From assembly GCA_900318915.1 (NCBI GenBank), contig ONMI01000001.1, forward strand, positions 1-64,000: DNA of 64,000 bases, written 5' to 3'. This document shows, one piece after another, positions 7,235 to 15,628 of this stretch. This stretch comes from an uncultured Prevotellaceae bacterium (lineage in GTDB: Bacteria; Bacteroidota; Bacteroidia; Bacteroidales; Bacteroidaceae). Below the pieces are notes generated by a model. That model was given only the letters and a program-made list of their open reading frames with translations, searched no databases and was not told the origin of the DNA. Position 1 is the stretch's first letter. Each line of letters begins with the position of its first letter. The position numbers were made by a program, and so were the translations under genes.

Positions 7235-9310
7235 TCAGAAGTCTATGTCGAATCCGTCTTCTTCGTTCTCTTCCAGCTGCGGCTTGCTCTGCGGCGGGTT
7301 TTTCAGGTTGCCGTCTTCATCGAGCAGTCCGTAGGTGGTGCGCAGCACGATGAATTCGGTGCGTCGGTTCAGCTGGTTGCATATCTCCTGTTTCTCCTTG
7401 TCGTTGAGCTGGGCGATGAATTCCTCGGTCAGCACGTCGCCTTCCTTCAGCCAGGGATATTTCTGGGCCTGCTTCTTTCGGATGGTCTTGGGCTTCTCCT
7501 TGCCGTAGCCCATGGGGGTCAGACGGTCGCTCGCTATGCCGTGCGCTATCAGATAGTCTACCACGGCCTGGGCGCGGCGCAGGGCCAGCCGGCGGTTGTA
7601 GTCCAGACCGCCGCGGTAGTCGCAGTGGGCGCTCAGCTCTATGGTCACGTTGGGATTTTCGTTGAGCAGCTTCACCAGTTCGTCGAGGGCGGCGGTCGAC
7701 TCCGGCCGCAGGGTGGCCTGGTCGTAGTCGTAGAAGATGTTGTCTATCATCACTGGCGCCACAATCGAGGCCAGGGGAAACTGCAGCACGTGCTCTTTCG
7801 AGTCGGTCAGGTGGCTCTCGGCCTTCAGTTCCTCCTTGTGGTTCAGGTAGCCTTTGCAGGTGGCCAGCAGCACATATTCCACCCCGTCGTTGATCACCTG
7901 CTCGAACGAGCCGTCGCTCTTCACACTCAGTTTCTCGTTGGTGCCGTCATTGCCCACCATGTACACCTGGGCGGCGGGCAGCTCATAGCCGTCCATCTCA
8001 TACACCCAGCCTTTTATGGTCTGCACTATCTCGGGTTTCTCGAAACTGAAGATATGGTCCCAGCCGCGTCCGTCACCGCGGTTGCTGCAGAAGTAGCCGC
8101 GGTTGTGCGGTCCTTCGAAGGTCATGCCGAAGTCGTCGCCCTGCGAGTTGAGCGGATAGCCTGGGTGCTCCAGCCGCCACTTCCTGTCGTCGCCTATCTT
8201 GGCGATGAAGATGTCGAGTCCGCCCATGCCGGCGTGACCGTCCGACGAGAAGTAGAGGTCGCCGTTGGGTCTGAAGGTGGGAAACATCTCGTCGCCCTCG
8301 GTGTTGATGGTAGGCCCGAGGTTTTCCACAGGGCCGTAGGTGCCGGACGAGATGACCTGCACCCTCCAGATGTCGAGTCCGCCCTGTCCGCCCGGCATGT
8401 CGGAGCAGAAGTAGAGCCACTTGCCGTCGGGCGAGATGGCCGGGTGGGCGAAACTGGAGAGGGTGTCTTTGGTGAGCGTCACCTCCGAGGGCTTGCTCCA
8501 GGCGGCGTCGGAGCGGTTGGCGCGCACTATCTTGGCATAGCGGGGGTAGGAGGGGTCGCTCGAGCATTGTGTGAGGTACATCTCGCGCTGGTCGGTCGAG
8601 AAGCAGCAGGCGCCCTCGTCGTATTCGGTGTTCAGTCCGCTCTCTATCTTCTCCGGCTTGAGCCACTTGCCCTTGTCGTCTTTCTGCGAGAAGAAGATGT
8701 CGCCGGGCTTGGCACCGGTTATGCCGCTCAGCTCATCGCCCACCGCCTCATTGCGGGTGGAGCTGAAGTAGAGGTATTCATACTGGTCGCCGAAGAGCAT
8801 GGGCGAGTAGTCGGCGCGGCGAGAGTTGAAGATGTCCATCTTCTTCACCGTGTAGCGCGAGCCCTGCTCCTTCCACTGGGGGGCCATGCGGGCAGAACGC
8901 AGTCCCTGTGTGGCCAGGTCGTCGCCGGGAAAGGAGTCGAGCACGATTTCAAACTCGGCGGCAGCCTCCTTGTAGTTGCCGTTCTTCAGCAGCTGGCGGG
9001 CTATTCCCATGTGGGTCATGGGGTCGTCCTGCTTGTATCTTATCACATTGCGGTAGGCGGCTATCGCCTTCTGCGTGGCACCGGTCTTCTCGTAGCAGAA
9101 TGCCATCTTGCGGGCTATCTGGCCGCGTTTCGGCTTGTCCTTGGCCGATGTCTTGCTGTAGGCGGTCTTGAATTCGTAGGCGGCGTCATAGTATTCGCCC
9201 AGGGCCAGGTATTTCTCGCCCCGTTTCAGGTTCCTGTCGGCTCCGCAGGCCACAAGAAGCAGTGTCAGGGCCAGTGCCCCGATGGTGTGGATATTCTTTC
9301 GCAATTGCAT
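7235..9310 (-). CDS. PorE-like OmpA-family lipoprotein with TPR and beta-propeller
   Basis: The 691-aa protein has a lipobox (LLLVACG, Cys near 22), a TPR-rich region (about 28-150), WD40/PD40-type propeller repeats (about 160-420, with several SPDGKWLYFCSD-like blades), a small beta domain resembling a carboxypeptidase regulatory domain (about 435-510), and a C-terminal OmpA domain (about 545-665, TIELSAHCDYRG and NRRLALRRAQAVVDYL). This order and length match PorE of Porphyromonas gingivalis, a peptidoglycan-anchored lipoprotein needed for type IX secretion. A generic OmpA/PD40 protein is the alternative. It is the first gene of the leftward operon. A secreted protein with a T9SS-type tail occurs at 59-62 kb. 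Confidence 0.8.
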   Translation of the reverse strand: MQLRKNIHTIGALALTLLLVACGADRNLKRGEKYLALGEYYDAAYEFKTAYSKTSAKDKPKRGQIARKMAFCYEKTGATQKAIAAYRNVIRYKQDDPMTHMGIARQLLKNGNYKEAAAEFEIVLDSFPGDDLATQGLRSARMAPQWKEQGSRYTVKKMDIFNSRRADYSPMLFGDQYEYLYFSSTRNEAVGDELSGITGAKPGDIFFSQKDDKGKWLKPEKIESGLNTEYDEGACCFSTDQREMYLTQCSSDPSYPRYAKIVRANRSDAAWSKPSEVTLTKDTLSSFAHPAISPDGKWLYFCSDMPGGQGGLDIWRVQVISSGTYGPVENLGPTINTEGDEMFPTFRPNGDLYFSSDGHAGMGGLDIFIAKIGDDRKWRLEHPGYPLNSQGDDFGMTFEGPHNRGYFCSNRGDGRGWDHIFSFEKPEIVQTIKGWVYEMDGYELPAAQVYMVGNDGTNEKLSVKSDGSFEQVINDGVEYVLLATCKGYLNHKEELKAESHLTDSKEHVLQFPLASIVAPVMIDNIFYDYDQATLRPESTAALDELVKLLNENPNVTIELSAHCDYRGGLDYNRRLALRRAQAVVDYLIAHGIASDRLTPMGYGKEKPKTIRKKQAQKYPWLKEGDVLTEEFIAQLNDKEKQEICNQLNRRTEFIVLRTTYGLLDEDGNLKNPPQSKPQLEENEEDGFDIDF

Positions 9311-9630
9311 GTCAACGTTGATGGCGCATGTGCGCGTCTTTTTTATAACGTGAACGGTCCGCTTTTATTGTATCCGTTTTCAGATACCTTTCGGCGGTTT
9401 CGTGGCGGTTGAGGATGGTGTCTTTTAGGTCGAAAATAGGGGGAAAAGGCAAATCTTTGTCTGTTAAGGAAAAAAAAAGGGCAAAAATTTGTTTTTTTCG
9501 CAAGATTTTCTAACTTTGCGCTGTGTCTGCCTTCATGCGGGCATTACATGAAAAACCGATGGCCTTGTTCTTTATGGGGTCATTGCCCTAAAGCAAACTT
9601 AAGTAATAATCGATAAACCGTTCAATTGCC
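9311..9630. other. Divergent intergenic region between porE-like gene and FAD dehydrogenase
   Basis: This 320-bp region contains the rightward promoter at 9488-9518. No TAnnTTTG element is visible for the leftward operon. A leftward ORF of 63 codons (9312-9503) begins inside the promoter zone and has no supporting features, so I do not call it. Confidence 0.6.
9488..9518 (+). promoter_or_regulatory. Promoter of the FAD-linked dehydrogenase gene
   Basis: TTTG at 9488-9491 and TAACTTTG at 9511-9518 are separated by 19 bp. The leader before ATG 9631 would be about 107 nt, long for this window. Confidence 0.75.
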
Positions 9631-12600
9631 ATGACTACACCAACCAATCAACATGCTGTTGGGGAAAAAGCCTACGACAGTTTCCTTGCCGATATACGGC
9701 AGTTTGTCCCGTCACATAAAATCTACACCGACGAACTCCGCACCCTGGGATGGGGTACCGACGCCAGTTTCTACCGCCAGATTCCCAAGGTGGTGGTTCG
9801 CAGCGACAGCGAGGAGCAACTCTCCAAGATAGTGCAGGCCTGTCGCCGCTACAAGGTGCCCTTCACCTTCCGCGCAGCCGGCACCTCCCTCTCCGGACAG
9901 AGCGTGAGCGACTCCGTGCTCATCGTAGCCGGAAAGTTCTGGGAGAAGTATGAGATAGGCCCCAATCAGGACACCATACGCCTGCAGCCCGGTATCGTGG
10001 GCGCCCATGTCAACGAGATACTGAAACCCTACGGCCGCGTGTTTCCGCCCGACCCCGCCTCCATAGGCAGCGCCATGGTGGGCGGTATCGTGTGCAACAA
10101 CGCCTCGGGCATGAACTGCGGCGTGCACGCCAACTCCGACCGCATGATGGTGAGCGCCCGCCTCATCCTCACCGACGGCACCATCGTCGACACCGGCGAC
10201 GAGAAGAGCAAGGCCGCCTTCCGCCAGTCGCACCCCGACTTCATCAAGAAGATTGAAGACCTGCGCGACAGGGTGCGGGCCGACAAGGAGCTGGCCGACC
10301 GCATCAACCATAAGTACAAAATCAAGAACGTGACCGGTCTGAACCTGCGTCCGCTCATGGCCTACGACGATCCCTTCGACATCATGGCCCACTGCATGGT
10401 GGGTTCCGAGGGCACCCTGGCCTTCCTCTCCGAGGTGACTATGAAGACCCTCCACGACTACAAGTACAAGGCTTCGGCCATGGTCTACTTCCTCACCATG
10501 AAGGAGAGCTGCGAGGCCGTGGTGGCCATGAAGAAGCTCAAGGCTGGTGATGAGGACCTGAAGATGAGCGCCGAGAACCTGGTGGTGAAGAGCGCCGAGA
10601 TGCTCGACTACATGTCGCTCAATTCGGTCGACGACCCTGTCTACCTGCAGTACAAGAAGGATGTCGATGCCGGCAAGATACCCGGTGTGGAGCCCGGCGA
10701 CTACCATAACCTCACTGCCATCCTCACCGAGACCAAGGGCATCACCCATGAGCAGCTGCTCGACAAGATAGCACAGGTGAAGGAGTGCCTGAGCCACTTC
10801 AATCTCTACATACCGACCGAGTTTACCGAAGACCCCGCCGTCTACGGCAAGTACTGGGCCATCCGCTCCGGCATCTTCCCCTCCGTGGGCGGCACGCGCC
10901 CCGTGGGCACCTCCTGCCTCATAGAGGATGTGGCTTTCCACATCGACGACCTGCCCGAGGCCACCGTGAAACTGCAGAAACTCATTGCCGACCACGGCTA
11001 CTCCGATGCCTGCATCTACGGCCATGCCTTCGAGGGCAACTACCACTTCATCCTGAACCAGAGCTTCAAGAGCGAGAGCGAGGTGCGCCGCTATGAGGAG
11101 ATGATGAGCGACGTGGCCCGGCTGGTGGTAGAGGAGTACGACGGCTCGCTCAAGGCCGAGCACGGCACTGGCCGCAATATGGCGCCCTTCGTGAAGTATG
11201 AGTGGCGCGACAAGGCTTATGAGGCCATGAAGGAGCTCAAGGCCATCTTCGACCCCGACGGACTGCTCAACCAGGGCGTGATCTTCAACGACGACCCTGA
11301 GTGCTTCATCAAGTGCCTTAAACCGCTGCCCGTGCTCGACTACGACTTCGAACGCGTGCCCGACGGCGGCGCCTACCTCAAGCTCGAGGGCGGTAAGGTG
11401 TCTACCGCCAAGGAGACCATCGAGGCCGTGAAGCGCGCCAACAAGTGCATAGAGTGCGGATTCTGCGAGGTGAACTGCATGTCGTGCGGCCTCACCCTCT
11501 CCTCGCGCATGCGTATCGCCGTGCAGCGCGAGATACGCGAGCTGGAGAACAGCGGTGCCAATCCCGAACGGGTGGCCACCCTGAAGCGGCAGTACAAGTA
11601 TTACGGCGACCAGACTTGCGCCACCGACGGACTCTGCTCCACTTCCTGCCCCATGAAGATTAATACCGGCGAGCTGACCCACCTGATACGCCAGATGGAC
11701 ATGCTCGACAACAAGAAGGGATACAAACTGGGCGAGTATGCCGCCAACCACATGTCCGGCATCAAGTCCGGACTCCGCTTGGTGCTCGATGTGGCCAACC
11801 TCGGCCACACGGTGCTGGGCTCCTCGCTCATGACCGGCATCTGCAGCGGACTGAACAGCAAGATGGGCATACCGCTCTGGACCACGGCCATGCCCAAGAA
11901 GAAGAGTCAGCCGCGGCCGGGCTCGCATGTGGGCAAGGCGGAAGGAGAAGACCTGAAGGTAGTCTACTTCCCCAGCTGCATCAACCAGACCATGGGTCTG
12001 GCCAAGGGGGCACCGGTCAAGAACTCGCTCGTCGACGAGACCTGCCAGTTGCTCAACAAGGCGGGCTATGAGGTAATCTTCCCGCAGGGCATGGACAAAA
12101 TGTGCTGCGGACAGATATGGGAGAGCAAGGGCATGCTCGACATAGCCGACCGGAAGAGCGGCGAACTGGAAGAGGCGCTTTGGGAGGCCAGCGCGCAGGG
12201 ACGCTATCCCGTGCTGTGCGACCAGAGCCCCTGTCTGCACCGCATGAAGAAGGTGATGAAGAAACTGAAGCTCTACGAGCCGGCCGAGTTTATCATGACC
12301 TACCTGAAAGACCGTCTCGACTTCCATCCCATCGACCGTCACATCGCCCTGCACCTCACCTGCTCCACTCGCGAGATGGGGGTGAGCCAGCAACTCATCG
12401 ACCTGGCCCGCCTGTGCAGCCACAATGTGTTCCTGCCCGAGGGCGTGGGCTGCTGCGGCTTTGCCGGCGACCGCGGTTTCACCTATCCCGAGATGAACAA
12501 GTATGCCCTGCGCAAACTGCGTCCGCAGATTGAAAAGCACCACATCGAGGTGGGCTACTCCAACAGCCGCACCTGCGAGATTGGCCTGCAGAGCAATACC

Positions 12601-12657
12601 GACATACCCTACATGAGCATCATCTATCTGGTGAACGAGTGCACCACGAAGAAATAA
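9631..12657 (+). CDS. YdiJ-type FAD-linked / Fe-S D-2-hydroxyacid dehydrogenase
   Basis: The 1008-aa protein fuses a GlcD-like flavin part to a GlcF-like iron-sulfur part. In order: an FAD_binding_4 domain (about 45-190, FRAAGTSLSGQ and GGIVCNNASGMNCG), an FAD-oxidase C-terminal domain (about 215-570, including KAEHGTGRNMAPFVK), a 4Fe-4S region (CIECGFCEVNC about 607-617 and CATDGLCSTSCPM about 663-675), and two CCG domains (CCGQIW near 825, GCCGFAGD near 940). Length and order match E. coli YdiJ (about 1018 aa), reported as a D-2-hydroxyglutarate dehydrogenase. The substrate here could also be D-lactate or glycolate. It is monocistronic, between its own promoter and a strong terminator. Confidence 0.85.
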   Translation: MTTPTNQHAVGEKAYDSFLADIRQFVPSHKIYTDELRTLGWGTDASFYRQIPKVVVRSDSEEQLSKIVQACRRYKVPFTFRAAGTSLSGQSVSDSVLIVAGKFWEKYEIGPNQDTIRLQPGIVGAHVNEILKPYGRVFPPDPASIGSAMVGGIVCNNASGMNCGVHANSDRMMVSARLILTDGTIVDTGDEKSKAAFRQSHPDFIKKIEDLRDRVRADKELADRINHKYKIKNVTGLNLRPLMAYDDPFDIMAHCMVGSEGTLAFLSEVTMKTLHDYKYKASAMVYFLTMKESCEAVVAMKKLKAGDEDLKMSAENLVVKSAEMLDYMSLNSVDDPVYLQYKKDVDAGKIPGVEPGDYHNLTAILTETKGITHEQLLDKIAQVKECLSHFNLYIPTEFTEDPAVYGKYWAIRSGIFPSVGGTRPVGTSCLIEDVAFHIDDLPEATVKLQKLIADHGYSDACIYGHAFEGNYHFILNQSFKSESEVRRYEEMMSDVARLVVEEYDGSLKAEHGTGRNMAPFVKYEWRDKAYEAMKELKAIFDPDGLLNQGVIFNDDPECFIKCLKPLPVLDYDFERVPDGGAYLKLEGGKVSTAKETIEAVKRANKCIECGFCEVNCMSCGLTLSSRMRIAVQREIRELENSGANPERVATLKRQYKYYGDQTCATDGLCSTSCPMKINTGELTHLIRQMDMLDNKKGYKLGEYAANHMSGIKSGLRLVLDVANLGHTVLGSSLMTGICSGLNSKMGIPLWTTAMPKKKSQPRPGSHVGKAEGEDLKVVYFPSCINQTMGLAKGAPVKNSLVDETCQLLNKAGYEVIFPQGMDKMCCGQIWESKGMLDIADRKSGELEEALWEASAQGRYPVLCDQSPCLHRMKKVMKKLKLYEPAEFIMTYLKDRLDFHPIDRHIALHLTCSTREMGVSQQLIDLARLCSHNVFLPEGVGCCGFAGDRGFTYPEMNKYALRKLRPQIEKHHIEVGYSNSRTCEIGLQSNTDIPYMSIIYLVNECTTKK

Positions 12658-12679
12658 GCACGGCCGCCGGATGACACAC

Positions 12680-12725
12680 ATCGGCAGCAGACGGGCCCGC
12701 AGATGGCCGTCTGCTGCCGATTTTT
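12680..12725 (+). terminator. Terminator of the FAD dehydrogenase gene
   Basis: A perfect 15-bp inverted repeat (12680-12694 and 12707-12721) with a 12-nt loop is followed by a T-run. Confidence 0.88.
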
Positions 12726-12778
12726 CGTCTGTTAGCATATTTCATCTCCGCATAGAGATAAGAATGGGAAATTTTGCC

Positions 12779-12786
12779 TATATTTG
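12779..12786 (+). promoter_or_regulatory. Candidate -7 element for the fucose-isomerase-like operon
   Basis: TATATTTG matches TAnnTTTG. It places the transcription start at about 12793 and excludes the in-frame upstream start codons at 12671-12770, supporting ATG 12821. Confidence 0.55.
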
Positions 12787-12820
12787 CAGACACGATAAAA
12801 AACCAATCTACCTACTACAA

Positions 12821-14191
12821 ATGAAAGAAAAAGCAATGAACCAGAAACTGGTGGTGCGCCCCATCGTGGGATGCCTCACCCACTCCCACTTCTGGGAGGG
12901 CCCCTGCCGTGCAGGCTATGCCAAAGACATGACCCCAGAGGCTGAGGATGCCGCCGCCACCGCCGCCTTCGAGGCCGCAAAGGCCCAGTTGGCGCAGGCC
13001 ACCCCTGAGATAGAGATGCTGCCCGCCGTCGACGCCCGCTACGATGAGAAGTTTGTGGTGCCCCGCGAGGTCTATGCCCAGATAGAGGAGGATATGGACC
13101 GGGTAGACTTCTTCCTGTGCATGAACTGGCGCATACCCAAGCTGGAACGCTACCGCAAGTCGGTGGTCATCATGCAGAACGGCAACGAGGGCATCGACTT
13201 CGCCGCCTACTGCCGCTCCATCGGGCTGGAGGCCTATGTGTGTATGGACCTGGCCGACCTCAACGAGCTGGCGCACCTGCTGTGGGTGCGCAAGGTGGTG
13301 GCCCACACGAGGGCCCTCGTGCTCACCCACGGCAGCATGCCCACCTTCGGCCTGCAGAGTGTGATACGCGACCCTGAGCTCATACGCCAGCGCTACGGCA
13401 TGGAAATCGTGAAACTGCCCTTCCGCGACATCTTTAGCTATATGGACCGTGTGACCGACGATGAGGCGCGTCCCATCGCCGAGCGCATCTGGGGCGGAGC
13501 CCTGGAGCAAAAGGTGCGCAAGGAGTGGTTCATCAACGATATCAAGTATTACCTCGCTGCCAAGCGCATGATGGACGACTACGACTGCAACGCATTCTCC
13601 ACCGCCTGCCATGAGCTCTGCACCAGCGAGATACCCCAGCAGCGCAAGTTCACACCCTGCACCTGCCACTCGCTGCTCAAGGACGAAGGCTACCCCAGCG
13701 GTTGCGAGGAAGACCTCAACGCCCTGCTCGCCATGACCATCATGCAGGCCGCCGCCATGCGCCCCGCCTTCATGGGCAATCCCAACATGGAGACCGACGA
13801 CCTGCTGCGCATACACCATGCCGTGCCGGCACTCTGCATGAACGGCTACGGAAAGAAACCGCTCCGCTATAAGCTGTGGGCCTTCACCGGTCAGGGCTTC
13901 GGCGGCAAACTGCAGGTCGACTTTACCGAGAACGAGGAGCAGTATATCACCCTGGGACGCTTCAACCCCATGGCCGACACCATCAGTGTGAAGCGCGGCG
14001 AGGTGCTCCGCTCTGAGTTCGACGAGGTGTATTGCTCGCCCTATTACTATATCAAGATGGATGATGCCCGCGGATTCATGCATCAGTTGGCCGGCTTCGG
14101 CCACCATCAGGTGCTCATCTTCGGCGACTACACCCGCATGCTGCACCAGCTGGGCAGGGTGATGGGATTCAAGGTGATGGAGCACGTATGA
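12821..14191 (+). CDS. L-fucose/L-arabinose isomerase-like protein
   Basis: The start is ATG 12821 (MKEKAMNQKL), just downstream of a -7 element; the product is 456 aa. The layout fits the FucI/AraA superfamily: an N-terminal Rossmann-like half (PIVGCLTHSHFWEG, VVIMQNGNEG) and a C-terminal half with acidic and His residues that could form the metal site (STACHELCTSE, HHAVPALCMNG). These enzymes interconvert aldoses and ketoses, but this branch is commonly annotated only as related and may use another substrate. The gene overlaps the next one by 4 nt (ATGA). The pairing with a cysteine-desulfurase-like enzyme rather than sugar kinases or aldolases is odd for a sugar isomerase. Confidence 0.65.
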   Translation: MKEKAMNQKLVVRPIVGCLTHSHFWEGPCRAGYAKDMTPEAEDAAATAAFEAAKAQLAQATPEIEMLPAVDARYDEKFVVPREVYAQIEEDMDRVDFFLCMNWRIPKLERYRKSVVIMQNGNEGIDFAAYCRSIGLEAYVCMDLADLNELAHLLWVRKVVAHTRALVLTHGSMPTFGLQSVIRDPELIRQRYGMEIVKLPFRDIFSYMDRVTDDEARPIAERIWGGALEQKVRKEWFINDIKYYLAAKRMMDDYDCNAFSTACHELCTSEIPQQRKFTPCTCHSLLKDEGYPSGCEEDLNALLAMTIMQAAAMRPAFMGNPNMETDDLLRIHHAVPALCMNGYGKKPLRYKLWAFTGQGFGGKLQVDFTENEEQYITLGRFNPMADTISVKRGEVLRSEFDEVYCSPYYYIKMDDARGFMHQLAGFGHHQVLIFGDYTRMLHQLGRVMGFKVMEHV

Positions 14192-15273
14192 TTTACCTCA
14201 ACCAGGCAGCCACAACTTATCCCAAACCGCCCGCCGTGGTGAAAGCCGTGGCCGGGGCTTTGCAGGAGATGCCGGCCGGTGCATTGCGCAGCACGCTGGC
14301 CGACGGGCAAGACCCGGCACCGGCCCTGCGCACTCTCATGGCCTCACTGCTGCACACACCGCATGCCGACAGAATCTTCTTCAGCAATGGAGCCACCGAC
14401 TCGCTCAACCGCCTTATCGGCGGACTGGGTCCTGTGCGCATGGCGGTACTGGCCGACAACCACAATAGTGTGCTGCGGCCGCTCTTCAATGGGGTGGGCC
14501 GGCTGCCCGACGTGCTCATCAGTGTGGACCAAGTAGAGCATTTGGAGGCCGACTGGCTGGTGGTGCCCCACTGCTCTAATGTCACCGGCACCGTCTATGA
14601 TTTGGCCCGTCTGTGCCGCACCGCCCATGCCCGCGGCGCCGGGGTGCTGGTCGACGCTGCCCAAAGTGTGGGCTGCGTGCCTGTCGATGTGGAGGGGTGG
14701 GGCGTCGATGCGCTCGCCTTCACCGGCCACAAGGCACTGTATGGCCCGCAGGGCACTGGCGGCTATTATGTGAGTCCCGATGTGGCGCTGCGTCCCACTG
14801 TGTTCGGCGGAACTGGCACCGACAGCAGCGTTTTGCGTTATGATGACGATGCCTGGGAGTATGAACCCGGCACCCCCAACGGTCCGGGTCTGTCCGGACT
14901 GCTGGCAGGGGTGCGCTATGTCTTGGAACTGGGTGTGGAGCCTATCCAGCAGCAGTTGCAGAGCGGCATCGCCCGTCTCATAGCGGGTCTTGAACGTCTG
15001 CCCTATGTCAGGGTCTACTCCTCGGTGAGCGGCGTGCAGGGTCCGCTGGTGAGTTTCACCGTGGGCAAGCTGCAGCCGGCCGATGTGGGCTACATCCTGC
15101 AGAATGTCTACGGCATCACTGTGCGCACCGGCATGCACTGCGCACCGCTCGCCCACCGTTGCCAGGGCACTGCACCTTATGGCACGGTGCGTGTGAGCCT
15201 CTCCACCTTCAACACACCCCATGACATCGACGCCTTCCTCAAGGCGCTTACCGAGATTACCTCTCAGCTATGA
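14188..15273 (+). CDS. Class V aminotransferase, cysteine-desulfurase-like
   Basis: The 361-aa PLP enzyme shows the N-terminal YLNQAATTYPKP signature, the PLP-contacting VDAAQSVG segment, the Schiff-base Lys in FTGHKALYGPQGTGG (about 189) and a C-terminal RTGMHCAPLAH with Cys in the position of the active-site persulfide Cys of the SufS/IscS group. It most resembles the small desulfurase group typified by the EF2568 family. It would release sulfur from cysteine for transfer to a carrier. It overlaps both neighbours by 4 nt (ATGA on each side), so the three genes are translationally coupled. Confidence 0.8.
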   Translation: MIYLNQAATTYPKPPAVVKAVAGALQEMPAGALRSTLADGQDPAPALRTLMASLLHTPHADRIFFSNGATDSLNRLIGGLGPVRMAVLADNHNSVLRPLFNGVGRLPDVLISVDQVEHLEADWLVVPHCSNVTGTVYDLARLCRTAHARGAGVLVDAAQSVGCVPVDVEGWGVDALAFTGHKALYGPQGTGGYYVSPDVALRPTVFGGTGTDSSVLRYDDDAWEYEPGTPNGPGLSGLLAGVRYVLELGVEPIQQQLQSGIARLIAGLERLPYVRVYSSVSGVQGPLVSFTVGKLQPADVGYILQNVYGITVRTGMHCAPLAHRCQGTAPYGTVRVSLSTFNTPHDIDAFLKALTEITSQL

Positions 15274-15563
15274 AGATATTGCGCGTCACCCCCTCGCCCG
15301 AGCCCTGTGTGGAGGCCGGCTGGCATGCCTCGCAGTATTATCTCGACGGCCCTGTGACCAAGCAGTTGGTGCTTTCGCTGCGGCCGCTGGGCAGTCTGCT
15401 TCTGCTGGAGCACCTGCGCCAGCCCTTTTTCAAGATAGAGAGCCATCACTACATGATAAAGGGCCTGTTGGGCGACACCAGTCTGCGGGTGGCCCTGCAC
15501 CGCGATTATCAGCACGAGGCGGAGCGGATAAGACGAATTATCACCGGCGGAGAGGAAATATAG
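15270..15563 (+). CDS. Small protein of unknown function coupled to the desulfurase
   Basis: The 97-aa protein starts inside the desulfurase stop codon (ATGA). It is rich in Leu, His and Arg, has a single Cys at about residue 12 (SPEPCVEAGWHASQYYL), and is soluble-looking. No family recognised. Position suggests a partner or sulfur acceptor of the upstream enzyme; related desulfurases in other bacteria have small DUF3343 neighbours, but this sequence does not look like DUF3343 to me. Confidence 0.7.
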   Translation: MKILRVTPSPEPCVEAGWHASQYYLDGPVTKQLVLSLRPLGSLLLLEHLRQPFFKIESHHYMIKGLLGDTSLRVALHRDYQHEAERIRRIITGGEEI

Positions 15564-15596
15564 CGGGGAAAAGGCGTCCACTTCGGGTTTTTTGGC

Positions 15597-15604
15597 TATT
15601 TTTG
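15597..15604 (+). promoter_or_regulatory. Candidate -7 element for the mrp gene
   Basis: TATTTTTG matches TAnnTTTG, 24 nt before ATG 15629. No TTTG at the expected -33 position. Confidence 0.45.
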
Positions 15605-15628
15605 CAGAAAAATACAGAAATCACAGAA

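Noticed and set aside
9312..9503. A 63-codon minus-strand frame upstream of the porE-like gene
   Set aside because: It lies across the rightward promoter region, has no initiation context or homology cue, and its sequence reflects A/T-rich DNA.
9712..12738. A 1008-codon open frame on the minus strand opposite the FAD dehydrogenase
   Set aside because: It is an antisense shadow of a GC-rich gene with strong codon bias. Its protein is a His/Val/Leu/Gly/Ala-rich string without domains, and the plus-strand product is an obvious enzyme.
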